Positions 1-9,666 of a stretch of DNA of 64,000 nt are shown piece by piece. A program made the translations under genes and the position numbers. The notes under the pieces are model-generated. The model saw nothing but the letters and a program-made list of their open reading frames with translations. It was not told the DNA's origin and did not search any database. Where the stretch lies: contig NZ_JADPJH010000037.1 of assembly GCF_023073315.1 (NCBI RefSeq), positions 1 to 64,000 of the forward strand, read 5' to 3'. This DNA is from Bradyrhizobium sp. 1. GTDB taxonomy: Bacteria; Pseudomonadota; Alphaproteobacteria; Rhizobiales; Xanthobacteraceae. How positions within the stretch are numbered: the stretch's first letter is position 1; each line of letters opens with the position of its first letter.

Positions 1-121
1 GCGCCTTGCAGGTTCGGATGTCTTACGACTGCTCCTGGCCCTTAGCCGACTCTTTAAGGTGGGCTGACCATGTCTGCTCCCAAGTGTGGAGCGGCTATTC
101 ATCCGAATGGAATTTATCCGC

Positions 122-739
122 TCACGGAGCCGGGCACGCAGCTCCCGTCTTCACCCACGCCTCCACCAGCGCGCCGGCCTGCGCTTGCGTGCCCGGCACG
201 GGCGTGCGGCCGAAGCCGGGCTTCCAGGCCCAGCCGACCAGGGTGTCCTTGCCGATGTGGTCGATCAGATCTTCCACCTTGCGCCCGCCATTGCGGGCGG
301 GATCCCTGATCTGCTCGCAGATTTCGCCGACGGTCTTGCCTTCCCAGGCCATCTCGCGCGGGGCCAGATGCCAGTCGGGATGGCCGGGCATGCGACCGGG
401 CTCGAAATTGGCCTTCTGGTGGCAGGTGTTGCAGCGCATCGCCTCCAGGCCATGGCCGTCGGCGCCGCGCGTGACCGGCGGTTGATGCAGGCGGGCATTG
501 TCGCCCTGGTGCGGCCTGTCGCCGGCCGGATGGCAATTGGTGCAGCGGGGATGCGTCAGGACTCTTCCGAGCTCGGTGAAGATCGCCGCCGAGCGCTTCT
601 CGGTGTCGCCGATCGCGGCAAAGCTCTCGGGCGAGGCGAGAGCATGGCTTGCCGTCTCCGACGCCGCATATCCCGCACAAAGACTGCTCGCGAGCGCCGC
701 GATGACGGCAATTGTACGAAACCGCGCGTCGGATCTCAT
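122..739 (-). CDS. Secreted c-type cytochrome-like protein of the molybdenum hydroxylase operon
   Basis: A 205-residue protein with an N-terminal signal peptide (hydrophobic run at residues 8-25, then AASE). It carries two CxxCH haem c attachment motifs, CTNCH near residue 66 and CNTCH near residue 103, so a periplasmic dihaem or haem-like electron carrier is likely. It follows the 2Fe-2S and molybdopterin subunits on the same strand, 19 bases after the 2Fe-2S stop. It probably passes electrons from the hydroxylase to the respiratory chain. That role is inferred from gene order and haem motifs only. The exact family is not recognised. Confidence 0.8.
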   Translation of the reverse strand: MRSDARFRTIAVIAALASSLCAGYAASETASHALASPESFAAIGDTEKRSAAIFTELGRVLTHPRCTNCHPAGDRPHQGDNARLHQPPVTRGADGHGLEAMRCNTCHQKANFEPGRMPGHPDWHLAPREMAWEGKTVGEICEQIRDPARNGGRKVEDLIDHIGKDTLVGWAWKPGFGRTPVPGTQAQAGALVEAWVKTGAACPAP

Positions 740-758
740 GGTTGGCGTCCTTGCGCGT

Positions 759-1283
759 TTACTTGGTGGCGATGAGATAGCGGTTTGAATCAGCCAGGAT
801 CACGTCGCGCACCGCCTCGTGATATTTGATGTAGCCGGTGCAGCGGCAGAGATGGCCGTCGAGCGCATCCGCAATGGTCTGCTCCAGCGCCTCGCGGGCG
901 ACCGGCTTGCGCGACAAGCGTTCGAGCAGCACCTGGCCCTCGCCAAGGAAGCCGGCGGTGCAATAGCCGCATTGAAAAGCAAAGTGATTGATGAAGGCCT
1001 GTTGCAATGCCGAGAGCTGGCCGTCCTTGGCGTGGCCCTCGACGGTGCGGATCGACTTGCCGTCGAAGTTCACGGCGGGGGCGACGCAGGTCGGGCTGGT
1101 CGTGCTGGTGCCGTCGGGCGCGTCGACGATGATGGCGCAGCTCAGGCATTGCGCGGCGCCGCAGCCGAACTTGGTGCCGGTCATCCCGAGCATCTCGCGC
1201 AGAAAATCGTTCATCGAGAGGTCGTCGCGGACGTCCATCGGGCCGTGCTTCTGGCCGTTGATGGTGAGGCTGAGGGTCGTCAC
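759..1283 (-). CDS. 2Fe-2S subunit of a xanthine dehydrogenase-family (isoquinoline oxidoreductase-like) enzyme
   Basis: A 174-residue small subunit with two [2Fe-2S] domains. The N-terminal plant-type ferredoxin fold carries GCGAAQCLSC with a further cysteine in SPTC. The C-terminal helical domain carries FQCGYCTAGF and HLCRCTGY. Size and motif order match the IorA-type subunit of molybdenum hydroxylases, which shuttles electrons from the molybdopterin centre. Its start overlaps the end of the molybdopterin subunit by four bases, so the two are translationally coupled. There is no FAD subunit gene beside it, which fits an enzyme delivering electrons to a cytochrome rather than to NAD. Confidence 0.93.
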   Translation of the reverse strand: MTTLSLTINGQKHGPMDVRDDLSMNDFLREMLGMTGTKFGCGAAQCLSCAIIVDAPDGTSTTSPTCVAPAVNFDGKSIRTVEGHAKDGQLSALQQAFINHFAFQCGYCTAGFLGEGQVLLERLSRKPVAREALEQTIADALDGHLCRCTGYIKYHEAVRDVILADSNRYLIATK

Positions 1284-4063
1284 GCGAGCACTCCCTTCAA
1301 TAGGCTTGCGGTGACCGGCAGCGCGCGGAAGCGATGGCCGGTGGCGTCATGGATGGCGTTGATGAGCGCCGGCACGATCGGGATCATCACGACCTCGGCC
1401 ATGCCTTTCGGCGCTTCGTCCGGTACTGTCGGCTTCAGCATCTCGATCTCGAGATCGCGGAGCGGCAGGTCGGAGCCGCGTGCGACCAGATAGCGGCCGA
1501 GATTCCATTCGCCGTTGCCGGGACCGCCCTCGAACGGCGGCAGCGTCTCCAGCAGCGCATAGCCGACGCCCATGGCGAAACCGCCCTGGGCCTGGCCCAT
1601 CACCACCTCGGGCACCAGCGCGGTACCACATTCGAACACGCTGTAGGCCTTGGCGATGCGCAAGGCACCCGTCGCGCGCTCGATCTCGACGCGGACCAGC
1701 GTGCCGCACATCGAGGTGTAGGCGGTGCCGATGCGGTTGTTGTCGGTTGGCGGAAACTTGACGCTGACACGGTTGATCCGTTCGAACTTGCCGTTGCCCC
1801 TGCGGATCGCCAGCGCGTCGATGTCGGCGCGGTATTGCTCGCCGAACAGCGGAAAGCGTGCCCGCGACCACGCCCAGCGGGAGAAGCTGTGCGCAACCGC
1901 ACCGGTGACGAAGCCGCGCGCATGAGCTGTCGCGGCCAGCACAGGCAGCGCCAGCGGTTCGAGACCGGGCATGATGAGTTGGCCGCTCTGCCAGGTCGCG
2001 CTCGCCCATTGCTTTGCGCGCGGATCGGTCTTCGGGATGTGCCACAGCTCCAGCGCCGCGGGCCACAGGCCGAAGCGGAAAATGACGCGGGCGGCTTCCC
2101 CGGCGGAATGGGTGCCGACATGTGCGCCGATCGAGGAGCTTGTCGGCGAGCTGATCGCGGGCACCCAGCGCGGATTTTTCTCCGCGGCATCCTGGGTCTT
2201 CTGATCCATGGTGGAGGGATCGCCTGATGTCACCAGCCCGAGTACGTCATAGCTGTCGACGCGGGCGACCGAGACCTCGTCGGCGATGACGCCGAGATGG
2301 CTTGCGACCCGGTTGGCCAGCGCCGTCCCGATGCCGTTGCCCATCTCGACATGATCGCAGACGATAGCGATCTTGCCGTCGGGTCCAAGCTCCACGCGTC
2401 CGAGCGAGCCGTCCGCGCCGGAACCATAGTCTTTCGTCACGCAGGCGACGCCGGTGCCGACCAGCCGATCCGACGATGTCTGCTTGAATTGCGCCCGCTG
2501 CTGCCAGATCGGATGCGTCTCGAGCTTGTCGAGGATTTCGGGCGTGCGCACCGAGACGATGTAGGGATTGCCCGTCATGGTCCGGCCGTTCTGGGGCAGC
2601 GCATTGCGCCGCCGGAATTCGATCGGATCGCGCTTGAGCTCGGATGCCGCCTCGTCGATCAAGACCTCCAGCGCCGTCTCGGTCTGCAGGATGCCGTAGC
2701 CACGCATCGAGCCCGCGCTCACGCCGCGCGAGTGCACCGCGACGGTCCGCACGTCGACCTTCGGAATGTCGTAGATGCCGATCGCGCCGGTGCCGGCGAC
2801 GACGGCCACGCTAGCCGAGAAATGGGCAAGCCCGCCGCCGTCGAGCACGTGATCGGCGGCGAACGCCTTGATCTTGCCGGTGGCGCGATCGATGCCGATG
2901 CGCGAGCGCATCTTGATCGCGTGGCGCTTGATGCCGCCCTGAAACTGCTGGTAGCGGTCATGCGCCAGCCGCACCGGCTTACCGGGAAAGCAGACCGCCG
3001 CGAGCGCAACATAGAGAATGAAAGGCGTGTGATCGCGTCCGCCAAAGCCGCCGCCGACATGGGCGAATTGCGCGTTGATGTGCGCCGGCTTGTAGGGCGC
3101 ACGGGCCTTGGCCAGCAGATGCGCGATCGACTCCGCCGCCTCGTAGGGCGACTGTACGCCGAGCAGCAGTTCGAGATTGCCGCCCTTATTGCCGCCCTTG
3201 CCGTCGTACCAGCCGAGCCCGCATTCCGGCTCCAGGAACATCGGGTCGACCGATTGCGTCTCGAACTCGCGGTCGAGCACCAGCAGCGAGGCGTCGTCCG
3301 CGGCGAGCTCGGCGCGGATCTGCTCGCCATATTTCGCCGCCTTGGCGTAATCCGCCGGCATGTCCTTCGCGAGCGGCGACCACACGGGCAGCGCCGCGCT
3401 CTGCACCGTCTTGGGCGAGACCCAGCCGGCCTGGATCGGCGAATAGACATCCGGCTTGTCAGGCGAGGGGCCTGCCACGCGGGTGAAGCGGAAAGCCCCG
3501 TAATCGGGCACGACGACAGGCCCGGTCTCCTCGCCGAATTGGACGAACGTGCCGTCGCGCAAGGCGAGACGCGCCTGGTCGAAGGCGTCGAACTTTTCGA
3601 AGATCAGAAGCGCGACGGGCTGTCCCAGATAGAGTGGCGTCTTGCCGACCGGGCAGAAAAGGTCGCCCGCATAGAATTCCGGCACCTGCGTCCCGATCCG
3701 GTCGAGATCGGCGGCAGTCACCACCACCGACGGCTTGAGCGCGCCGCCGAGGCGGGCGAGGTCCATGCCCGTATAGACGTGCGTGGCGTCGTTGGCGCGG
3801 ACCAGGATGGCGTGCGAGGTGGACTGCGGCCAGCCGGCGACATCGTTGGCCCGGAAATCGGAGGCGTAGAGCTTTGCGCCTGTGACTTTTGCGACGCCGT
3901 CGACACGGCCCGCACCTGTTGTCGCCGGGTTGAAGTTGCCGCGTCCGGGCAGCGTCTCGTGCGCCGCGAAGGGCGCGCCCGCCGCGGACGCCAGATGTGA
4001 CAGGCTGACCGAGATGCCTCCCGCCGACACCCACTTCACGAACTCGCGTCGCGAAGGCCTCAT
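1280..4063 (-). CDS. Tat-exported molybdopterin-binding subunit, xanthine dehydrogenase family (IorB-like)
   Basis: A 927-residue catalytic subunit of a periplasmic aldehyde or aromatic N-heterocycle dehydrogenase. The N terminus has a twin-arginine motif (SRREFVKW) followed by a hydrophobic stretch, indicating Tat export with cofactor bound. Molybdopterin-binding landmarks include GGGFGGRDHTPF near residue 340, GSMRGYGILQTE near 455 and a C-terminal GMAEVVMIP segment, the usual place of the catalytic glutamate. The ATG at 4063 has an AAGGA Shine-Dalgarno 8 bases upstream. A TTG at 4081 is in frame but less likely. It is the first gene of a three-gene operon. The substrate cannot be told from sequence. 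Confidence 0.92.
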   Translation of the reverse strand: MRPSRREFVKWVSAGGISVSLSHLASAAGAPFAAHETLPGRGNFNPATTGAGRVDGVAKVTGAKLYASDFRANDVAGWPQSTSHAILVRANDATHVYTGMDLARLGGALKPSVVVTAADLDRIGTQVPEFYAGDLFCPVGKTPLYLGQPVALLIFEKFDAFDQARLALRDGTFVQFGEETGPVVVPDYGAFRFTRVAGPSPDKPDVYSPIQAGWVSPKTVQSAALPVWSPLAKDMPADYAKAAKYGEQIRAELAADDASLLVLDREFETQSVDPMFLEPECGLGWYDGKGGNKGGNLELLLGVQSPYEAAESIAHLLAKARAPYKPAHINAQFAHVGGGFGGRDHTPFILYVALAAVCFPGKPVRLAHDRYQQFQGGIKRHAIKMRSRIGIDRATGKIKAFAADHVLDGGGLAHFSASVAVVAGTGAIGIYDIPKVDVRTVAVHSRGVSAGSMRGYGILQTETALEVLIDEAASELKRDPIEFRRRNALPQNGRTMTGNPYIVSVRTPEILDKLETHPIWQQRAQFKQTSSDRLVGTGVACVTKDYGSGADGSLGRVELGPDGKIAIVCDHVEMGNGIGTALANRVASHLGVIADEVSVARVDSYDVLGLVTSGDPSTMDQKTQDAAEKNPRWVPAISSPTSSSIGAHVGTHSAGEAARVIFRFGLWPAALELWHIPKTDPRAKQWASATWQSGQLIMPGLEPLALPVLAATAHARGFVTGAVAHSFSRWAWSRARFPLFGEQYRADIDALAIRRGNGKFERINRVSVKFPPTDNNRIGTAYTSMCGTLVRVEIERATGALRIAKAYSVFECGTALVPEVVMGQAQGGFAMGVGYALLETLPPFEGGPGNGEWNLGRYLVARGSDLPLRDLEIEMLKPTVPDEAPKGMAEVVMIPIVPALINAIHDATGHRFRALPVTASLLKGVLA

Positions 4064-4295
4064 GATCTTATCCTTGTACAAGGTTTCGGCGACATCATGA
4101 TGCTGGCGGCATCGATGCCTGGAGAGTACGCCAATGCTAGCTCAAATCCGGCGTGATTCGTCATGCGACGATAGAAAGGGGCGGGGCGTTTACAACCAGT
4201 GAATGTCCTGTGCCTCCCGGATGGGATCGTCGCTTCGCGTTTGCTTTAGACTCGAATCGAACTGAAGACGGATTGGCAACGGGGGCGAAACTCAA

Positions 4296-5897
4296 ATGCA
4301 GCACGATCCGAACGATGTCTCTCCAGTCACGGCGGATATGACAAAGCTCTCGCGGCGCCAATTGCTCGATTACAGTCTCAAGGCCGGCGCGTTGTCGCTG
4401 TTCGCAGGTGCGGCGAATGCACAGCACGCCGTGCACGACCATGCGGGCATGTCACACACCGCGGACATGTCGCCGATCATGGGGATGGTCGCTGAAACGC
4501 CGGTTCCTGCCATGGACCAGCTGCTGGTCGAGCCCGAGGTGCGGCGGTCCGTCAATGGCGTGCTGAGCACGATCTTGCGCGTCGGCTATGCCTATCGCCA
4601 GATCGGCGGCGTCAGGCTCTATGTCAGATCCTATGAAGGCGGCAGCCCCGGGCCGACCTTGCGCATGAAGCCCGGCGAAACCCTGCGCATCAAGCTGATC
4701 AACGATTTGCCGCCGAACCGCGACGGATTGCCGGCCGACATCAGCCATCCGCACCAGTTCAACAACACCAATTTCCATTTTCACGGTGCGCATACCAGCC
4801 CGAGCGGGATTGCCGACAACGTCATGCGCTCGATGGCGCCGGGCCGCAGCTACAACATCGAAATCGCCCTGCCGGCCAATCACACCAGGGGCACCTACTG
4901 GTATCACCCGCACCACCACGGCAGCGCCGATATCCAGATGTCCAGCGGCATGGTCGGCGCCATCGTCATCGAGGGCGATTTCGCCGAAATTCCCGAGATC
5001 GCCACAGCCCGCGAGCGCCTCATGATCCTGACCCAGGTGGTCTACGACGCCAGCGGCATGGTCGAGAATTTCGAGACCCTGTTTCCGGAGACGGCAACGC
5101 GCTTCCTCGCCATCAACGGGCAGCGGCGCCCGGTGATCGAGATGCGCCCCGGCGAAGTGCAGCGGTGGCGCATCCTCAATGCCGCCTATCAGGACGATAT
5201 GCTGCTCGATCTGGAAAAGCATGATCTGCAGGCGATCGCCTATGACGGCATCCAGCTCGGCGCGGTGCAACAGATGAAGCAGGTCCTGATCGCGCCGGGG
5301 CAGCGTGCCGATATTCTGGTGAAGGCCGGCAGCGCCGGGACCTACGCCTTCAACGCGGCGCCCTATGATCAGGGCCACCCGTCGCCGGTCGGTCCGCTGG
5401 CGCGGGTCGTGGTGTCAGGGGCGCCGATGGACATGAAGCTGCCGGGCGCCCTGCCACCGGCGCCGCTCGCGAGCATCAAGGACGGTGAGATCACCAACCG
5501 CCGCAAGGTGGTGCTGTCGGCCACCGCGCCGGAAGCCGATGCCGCCGGCCATTGGCAGGAATTCGAGTTCTTCGTCGACGGCAAGAAGTTCGACCCCGGA
5601 CGGATCGACCAGCGGGTCAAGCTGGGCGCGGTCGAGGAGTGGACCATCGTCAACACCCATGAGCACGACGACCACGTCTTCCACATCCACACCAATCCGT
5701 TCCAGGTGGTCTCGGTCAACGGCAAGGCGCTGGCGGTGCCGGAATGGCGGGATTCCGTGATCGTGGAGCGCAAGGGCGGCGTGGTGGTGTTCCGCTCCCG
5801 TTTCCTCGATTTCACCGGCGTCTACATGCTCCATTGCCACATGATGAACCATGAGGAGATGGGCATGATGCAGACGGTCGAGGTCTACAAGGCGTAA
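4296..5897 (+). CDS. Multicopper oxidase with Tat signal
   Basis: A 533-residue laccase/CopA/CueO-type oxidase. The N terminus has a Tat-like motif (LSRRQLL) and hydrophobic core, then a His/Met-rich segment (residues 43-65) that may bind copper. All four copper-ligand blocks are present: HFHGAH near residue 160, YWYHPHHHG near 203, HVFHIH near 459, and HCHMMNHEEMGM near 513, where HCH plus the downstream Met indicates a type 1 site. It should oxidise Cu(I) or phenolic substrates at the expense of oxygen in the periplasm. It is divergent from the molybdenum hydroxylase operon. The substrate is uncertain. Confidence 0.93.
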   Translation: MQHDPNDVSPVTADMTKLSRRQLLDYSLKAGALSLFAGAANAQHAVHDHAGMSHTADMSPIMGMVAETPVPAMDQLLVEPEVRRSVNGVLSTILRVGYAYRQIGGVRLYVRSYEGGSPGPTLRMKPGETLRIKLINDLPPNRDGLPADISHPHQFNNTNFHFHGAHTSPSGIADNVMRSMAPGRSYNIEIALPANHTRGTYWYHPHHHGSADIQMSSGMVGAIVIEGDFAEIPEIATARERLMILTQVVYDASGMVENFETLFPETATRFLAINGQRRPVIEMRPGEVQRWRILNAAYQDDMLLDLEKHDLQAIAYDGIQLGAVQQMKQVLIAPGQRADILVKAGSAGTYAFNAAPYDQGHPSPVGPLARVVVSGAPMDMKLPGALPPAPLASIKDGEITNRRKVVLSATAPEADAAGHWQEFEFFVDGKKFDPGRIDQRVKLGAVEEWTIVNTHEHDDHVFHIHTNPFQVVSVNGKALAVPEWRDSVIVERKGGVVVFRSRFLDFTGVYMLHCHMMNHEEMGMMQTVEVYKA

Positions 5898-6018
5898 GCC
5901 CAAGCAGAATTGCGGGAATTTAAGGTCCCGCGAGGGCAAAATCCGGGTCCGGCCGGGCTTTCCCTTGCGGCCCATATGGCCTATTACGCCGCAACGCAAC
6001 ATTCCCCAAAAAGACCCC

Positions 6019-7641
6019 ATGATCCGCCTCGACAACGTCAGCAAGCAAGCCGGCCACCAGATCCTGTTCATCGAAGCTTCCGCCGCCCTCAACAAGGGCG
6101 AGAAGATCGGTCTTGTCGGCCCGAACGGCGCCGGAAAGACGACGCTGTTCCGGATGATCGCCGGTGAGGAACTGCCCGACGAGGGGCAGGTCTCGACCGA
6201 TCGCGGCATCACCATCGGCTATTTCAACCAGGACGTCGGCGAGATGTCCGGCCGCAGCGCCGTGGCCGAGGTGATGGACGGGGCAGGACCGGTGAGTGCG
6301 GTCGCGGCCGAGTTGCGCGAGCTCGAGGCTGCGATGGCCGACCCTGACAAGGCCGACCAGATGGACGAGATCATCGCCCGCTATGGCGAGGTGCAGCACG
6401 CCTTCGAGGAGCTCGACGGCTATGCGCTCGACGGCCGGGCGCGCGAAGCGCTGTCCGGCCTCGGCTTCAGCCAGGAGATGATGGACGGCGACGTCGGCAA
6501 GCTTTCCGGCGGCTGGAAGATGCGCGTGGCGCTGGCCCGTATTCTCCTGATGCGTCCTGATGTCATGCTGCTCGACGAGCCGAGCAACCATCTCGATCTC
6601 GAAAGCCTGATCTGGCTCGAGAAGTTTTTGCACGATTACGAAGGCACGCTGCTGATGACCTCGCATGACCGCGAGTTCATCAACCGTGTGATCTCGAAAG
6701 TGGTCGAGATCGATTCCGGCTCGCTCACCACCTACGCCGGCAATTACGAGTTCTACGAGCAGCAGCGTGCGCTGAACGAGAAGCAGCAGCAGGCGCAGTT
6801 CGAACGCCAGCAGGCGATGCTCGCCAAGGAGATCAAGTTCATCGAGCGTTTCAAGGCGCGCGCATCTCATGCTGCTCAAGTGCAGAGCCGGGTGAAGAAG
6901 CTCGACAAGATCGAGCGGGTCGAGCCGCCGCGCCGCCGCCAGACGATAGCTTTCGACTTCCTGCCGGCACCGCGCTCGGGCGAAGACGTCGTTGCCCTGA
7001 AGAAGGTGTTCAAGGGCTATGGCAGCAAGCGGATCTATGACGGGCTGGATTTCATGATCCGCCGTAAGGAGCGCTGGTGCGTGATGGGCGTCAATGGCGC
7101 CGGCAAGTCGACGCTGCTCAAGCTGATTGCGGGGGCGAGCGAGCCGGACGAGGGGACGGTCGCGGTCGGCGGCAGCGTCAAGATGGGCTATTTCGCCCAG
7201 CACGCGATGGATCTGCTCGACGGCGAGCAGACGGTGTTCGAGTCGCTCGAATACGCGTTTCCCACCGCGGGGCAGGGCTCCCTGCGCGCGCTCGCCGGCT
7301 GCTTCGGCTTCTCCGGCGACGACGTCGAGAAGCGCTGCCGCGTGCTCTCGGGCGGCGAGAAGGCGCGGCTCGTGATGGCAAAAATGCTGTTCGATCCGCC
7401 GAACTTCCTGGTGCTGGACGAGCCGACCAACCATCTCGACCTTGCCACCAAGGAAATGCTGATCACGGCGCTGTCGGATTTCGAGGGCACCATGCTGTTC
7501 GTCTCGCATGACCGCCATTTTTTGGCGACGTTGTCGAACCGCGTGCTCGAGCTGACGCCGGAGGGCATTCACCAGTTCGGTGGTGGGTACACGGAGTATG
7601 TTGCGCGGACAGGGCAGGAGGCTCCGGGGTTGCGGAGCTAG
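6019..7641 (+). CDS. ABC-F family ATPase (ribosome-associated type)
   Basis: A 540-residue protein with two ABC ATPase domains and no membrane segments. Domain 1 has Walker A GPNGAGKTTL (about residue 34), signature LSGGWKMR (about 161) and Walker B VMLLDEPSNHLDL. Domain 2 has GVNGAGKSTL (about 357), LSGGEKARL (about 443) and FLVLDEPTNHLDL. The domains are joined by a charged Gln/Glu/Lys-rich linker near residues 245-300. ABC-F proteins of this layout (EttA/Uup/YbiT-like) act on translating ribosomes. I cannot assign the subfamily. I use the ATG at 6019 because the protein begins MIRLDNVSK there. The upstream TTG frame is unlikely. Confidence 0.95.
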   Translation: MIRLDNVSKQAGHQILFIEASAALNKGEKIGLVGPNGAGKTTLFRMIAGEELPDEGQVSTDRGITIGYFNQDVGEMSGRSAVAEVMDGAGPVSAVAAELRELEAAMADPDKADQMDEIIARYGEVQHAFEELDGYALDGRAREALSGLGFSQEMMDGDVGKLSGGWKMRVALARILLMRPDVMLLDEPSNHLDLESLIWLEKFLHDYEGTLLMTSHDREFINRVISKVVEIDSGSLTTYAGNYEFYEQQRALNEKQQQAQFERQQAMLAKEIKFIERFKARASHAAQVQSRVKKLDKIERVEPPRRRQTIAFDFLPAPRSGEDVVALKKVFKGYGSKRIYDGLDFMIRRKERWCVMGVNGAGKSTLLKLIAGASEPDEGTVAVGGSVKMGYFAQHAMDLLDGEQTVFESLEYAFPTAGQGSLRALAGCFGFSGDDVEKRCRVLSGGEKARLVMAKMLFDPPNFLVLDEPTNHLDLATKEMLITALSDFEGTMLFVSHDRHFLATLSNRVLELTPEGIHQFGGGYTEYVARTGQEAPGLRS

Positions 7642-8621
7642 TGCTTCGCCGTGCCTGCGATTGCGGCGATCGTCTCGATCTCGTTGGTCCAGATGCCGCC
7701 GGAATAGCGGTGCGGAAGTCGTGCAAACAGCTCCGGCGTGTCGATGCCGGTGGAGAACTCGCCGCCGGTGTAGGGACCGAGCACGAAAACCGCGCTATTG
7801 GCGTCGGCCATACGATTGAGAAAACGATCGGGCCAGCCCCATAGCCAGGGTGCGACGTTGATCGGGACCAGCACCATCGCGTTCCGGCAGTCCGCGGGCA
7901 CCAGGCCGGTCCAGCCATAGCCGATATAGCGCATCAGGCAGCTTCGGATCGCCGCCCGCGAGATCGTGCGAACGTCCGGTGCCAGGCGACGGAGCACTTC
8001 GATCGGCTCGTCGCCGCCGTAGATCATGATCATCCGCCGCCGTTCGGCCGGCAATGCGTTCAGCACGGCGGCGAGCTTCTCACCTTCGCTCGCGTCGCGG
8101 CTCTTCACGTTGATGAGGAGCTTCTTGTCGGGGAAGGTGACGAACACCTGCGAGAGCGTTGGCATCATCCCGATGCCCTTGCCGCGAAACGGGAATGTCT
8201 TGCCGCCGTCGGCCGTGTAGCCATAGCCGATGTCGAGCGTTTTCAGCTTTGCCATGGTCTGCTCGCGCGTGATGCCATGACCATCGGTGCGGCAGTCGAG
8301 CGTCCAGTCGTGGAATACGGCGAACTCGCCGTCGGTGGTCGGGTGCACGTCGAGCTCGACCACATCGGCGCCGGCCGCGAAGCCTGCTTGCATCGAGCGA
8401 ACAGTGTTCTCCAGATAATCGTGTGTCGAGGGCAACATCCGCGCTGCGGTGCAGGTGTCGTTCTTCACGTCGCGCTCGTCAAAGCGCTGCGCTATGCCGC
8501 GATGGGCGAGCAGCACCGGCTTGCCGTCACGATGCGGCGCGAGAAGGCTGGTGTTGTTGACGTAGATGCCCGCGGCGACGGCGATCACGGCTGCAGTCGC
8601 GACTCTCAGTTTCCTGCCCAC
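7638..8621 (-). CDS. Glycerophosphodiester phosphodiesterase family protein
   Basis: A 327-residue protein with one N-terminal hydrophobic segment (residues 6-22), so a signal peptide or membrane anchor. The GDPD TIM-barrel signature is clear: LLAHRG near residue 40, then ADVVELDVHPTTDGEFAVFH near 100, giving the catalytic His and metal-binding Glu/Asp residues. It should hydrolyse glycerophosphodiesters to glycerol phosphate and an alcohol, outside the cytoplasm. It is convergent with the ABC-F gene, and their ends overlap by four bases. The substrate is not known. Confidence 0.9.
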   Translation of the reverse strand: MGRKLRVATAAVIAVAAGIYVNNTSLLAPHRDGKPVLLAHRGIAQRFDERDVKNDTCTAARMLPSTHDYLENTVRSMQAGFAAGADVVELDVHPTTDGEFAVFHDWTLDCRTDGHGITREQTMAKLKTLDIGYGYTADGGKTFPFRGKGIGMMPTLSQVFVTFPDKKLLINVKSRDASEGEKLAAVLNALPAERRRMIMIYGGDEPIEVLRRLAPDVRTISRAAIRSCLMRYIGYGWTGLVPADCRNAMVLVPINVAPWLWGWPDRFLNRMADANSAVFVLGPYTGGEFSTGIDTPELFARLPHRYSGGIWTNEIETIAAIAGTAKH

Positions 8622-8769
8622 CCATTCTTCCTTACTCCACTGTCATCATCGGTGGCGTTTGGGGTTGATTTGCGGCAATCGTCACGCAATAGGATGGCTC
8701 CGCGCCTTCCGGCTTGAACGGTCCGATGCCGCCGATTACTCTGCTTCAAAAAAGCGGAGTGGAACGCGC

Positions 8770-9645
8770 ATGAAGCAGCTCAGGATCGGCGACATCACCA
8801 TCGATGCGGTGATCGAGCGCGAGGGGCCGTGGCGACGGCCGCAAGATTTTTTTCCGGCTTATGACGACAGCGTGTTCAGACACCATCTGCCGACCATGGA
8901 GCCGGAGGTGTTCGACGCCGCGCGCGGCATGATGGTGATCACCTATCAGACCTTTGTGGTGCGCACGCCGCGCTACACCATTCTGGTCGACACCTGCACC
9001 GGCGAGGACAAGGGGCATCCGCCGCCGTTCGACTTTCCCGGCAAGGAGCGCTGGCGCAACGAGCTGTTCGCGCTCGGCATCGGCTTCGAGCAGATCGACT
9101 ACGTCTTCTGCACCCATCTGCACATCGACCACACCGGCTGGAATACGACCTTGCGCGACGGCCGCTGGGTCCCGACGTTCCCGAATGCGAAATACGTCTT
9201 CCACAAGGGCGAATACGCGGCGTGGGAGGCCGAGAACGCCAAAGGCAACAACCCGCCGGGCACTGTCTTCCGAGACAACTGCCTGCCGATCGTCGAGGCA
9301 GGCCAGGCGCTGCTGGTGGACGAGGATTACGCGCTCGATGACACCGTGACGCTGACGCCGACGCCGGGGCATTCGCCCTGCCATTGCTGCGTGAACATCT
9401 TTTCGAAAGGGCAACGTGCGGTGGTCGCGGGCGACCTCATGCATCACCAGATCCAGTGCCGCGAGCCGGACTGGTCGTCCAAGCCGGATTGGGATGCCAA
9501 GCAGTCGGCGGTGTCGCGGCGAAAGTTCTTCGCTTCCGTCGCCGACACCGACACGCTGATCCTGCCGATCCATTTTCCGGCGCCGACGGTCGGTCTGATC
9601 AAGCCGCTCGGCGCCGCGTTCGATTACCGCTTCAAGCGGGAGTAG
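8770..9645 (+). CDS. MBL-fold metallo-hydrolase (lactonase-like)
   Basis: A 291-residue metallo-beta-lactamase-fold hydrolase. The zinc-binding motif HLHIDHTGWN lies near residue 118. Later ligands sit in GHSPCHCC near residue 202, AGDLMHHQ near 221 and LPIHFPAP near 270. The HxHxDH form and the length are close to N-acyl-homoserine lactonase relatives, but many MBL enzymes share this layout, so the substrate stays open. The start is taken at 8770, where MKQLRIGD begins and GGAG lies 9 bases upstream. It is divergent from the phosphodiesterase gene. Confidence 0.88.
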   Translation: MKQLRIGDITIDAVIEREGPWRRPQDFFPAYDDSVFRHHLPTMEPEVFDAARGMMVITYQTFVVRTPRYTILVDTCTGEDKGHPPPFDFPGKERWRNELFALGIGFEQIDYVFCTHLHIDHTGWNTTLRDGRWVPTFPNAKYVFHKGEYAAWEAENAKGNNPPGTVFRDNCLPIVEAGQALLVDEDYALDDTVTLTPTPGHSPCHCCVNIFSKGQRAVVAGDLMHHQIQCREPDWSSKPDWDAKQSAVSRRKFFASVADTDTLILPIHFPAPTVGLIKPLGAAFDYRFKRE

Positions 9646-9666
9646 GGCGACCGCGCTTCTGACGCT

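Noticed and set aside
2297..4000. A 567-codon frame on the plus strand opposite the molybdopterin subunit
   Set aside because: It lacks domains, is full of Arg, Ala and His as expected from antisense of GC-rich genes, and the other strand has a clear enzyme.
5920..7572. A 550-codon frame on the minus strand opposite the ABC-F gene
   Set aside because: The plus strand shows two complete ABC ATPase domains. The antisense frame is a codon-bias shadow.
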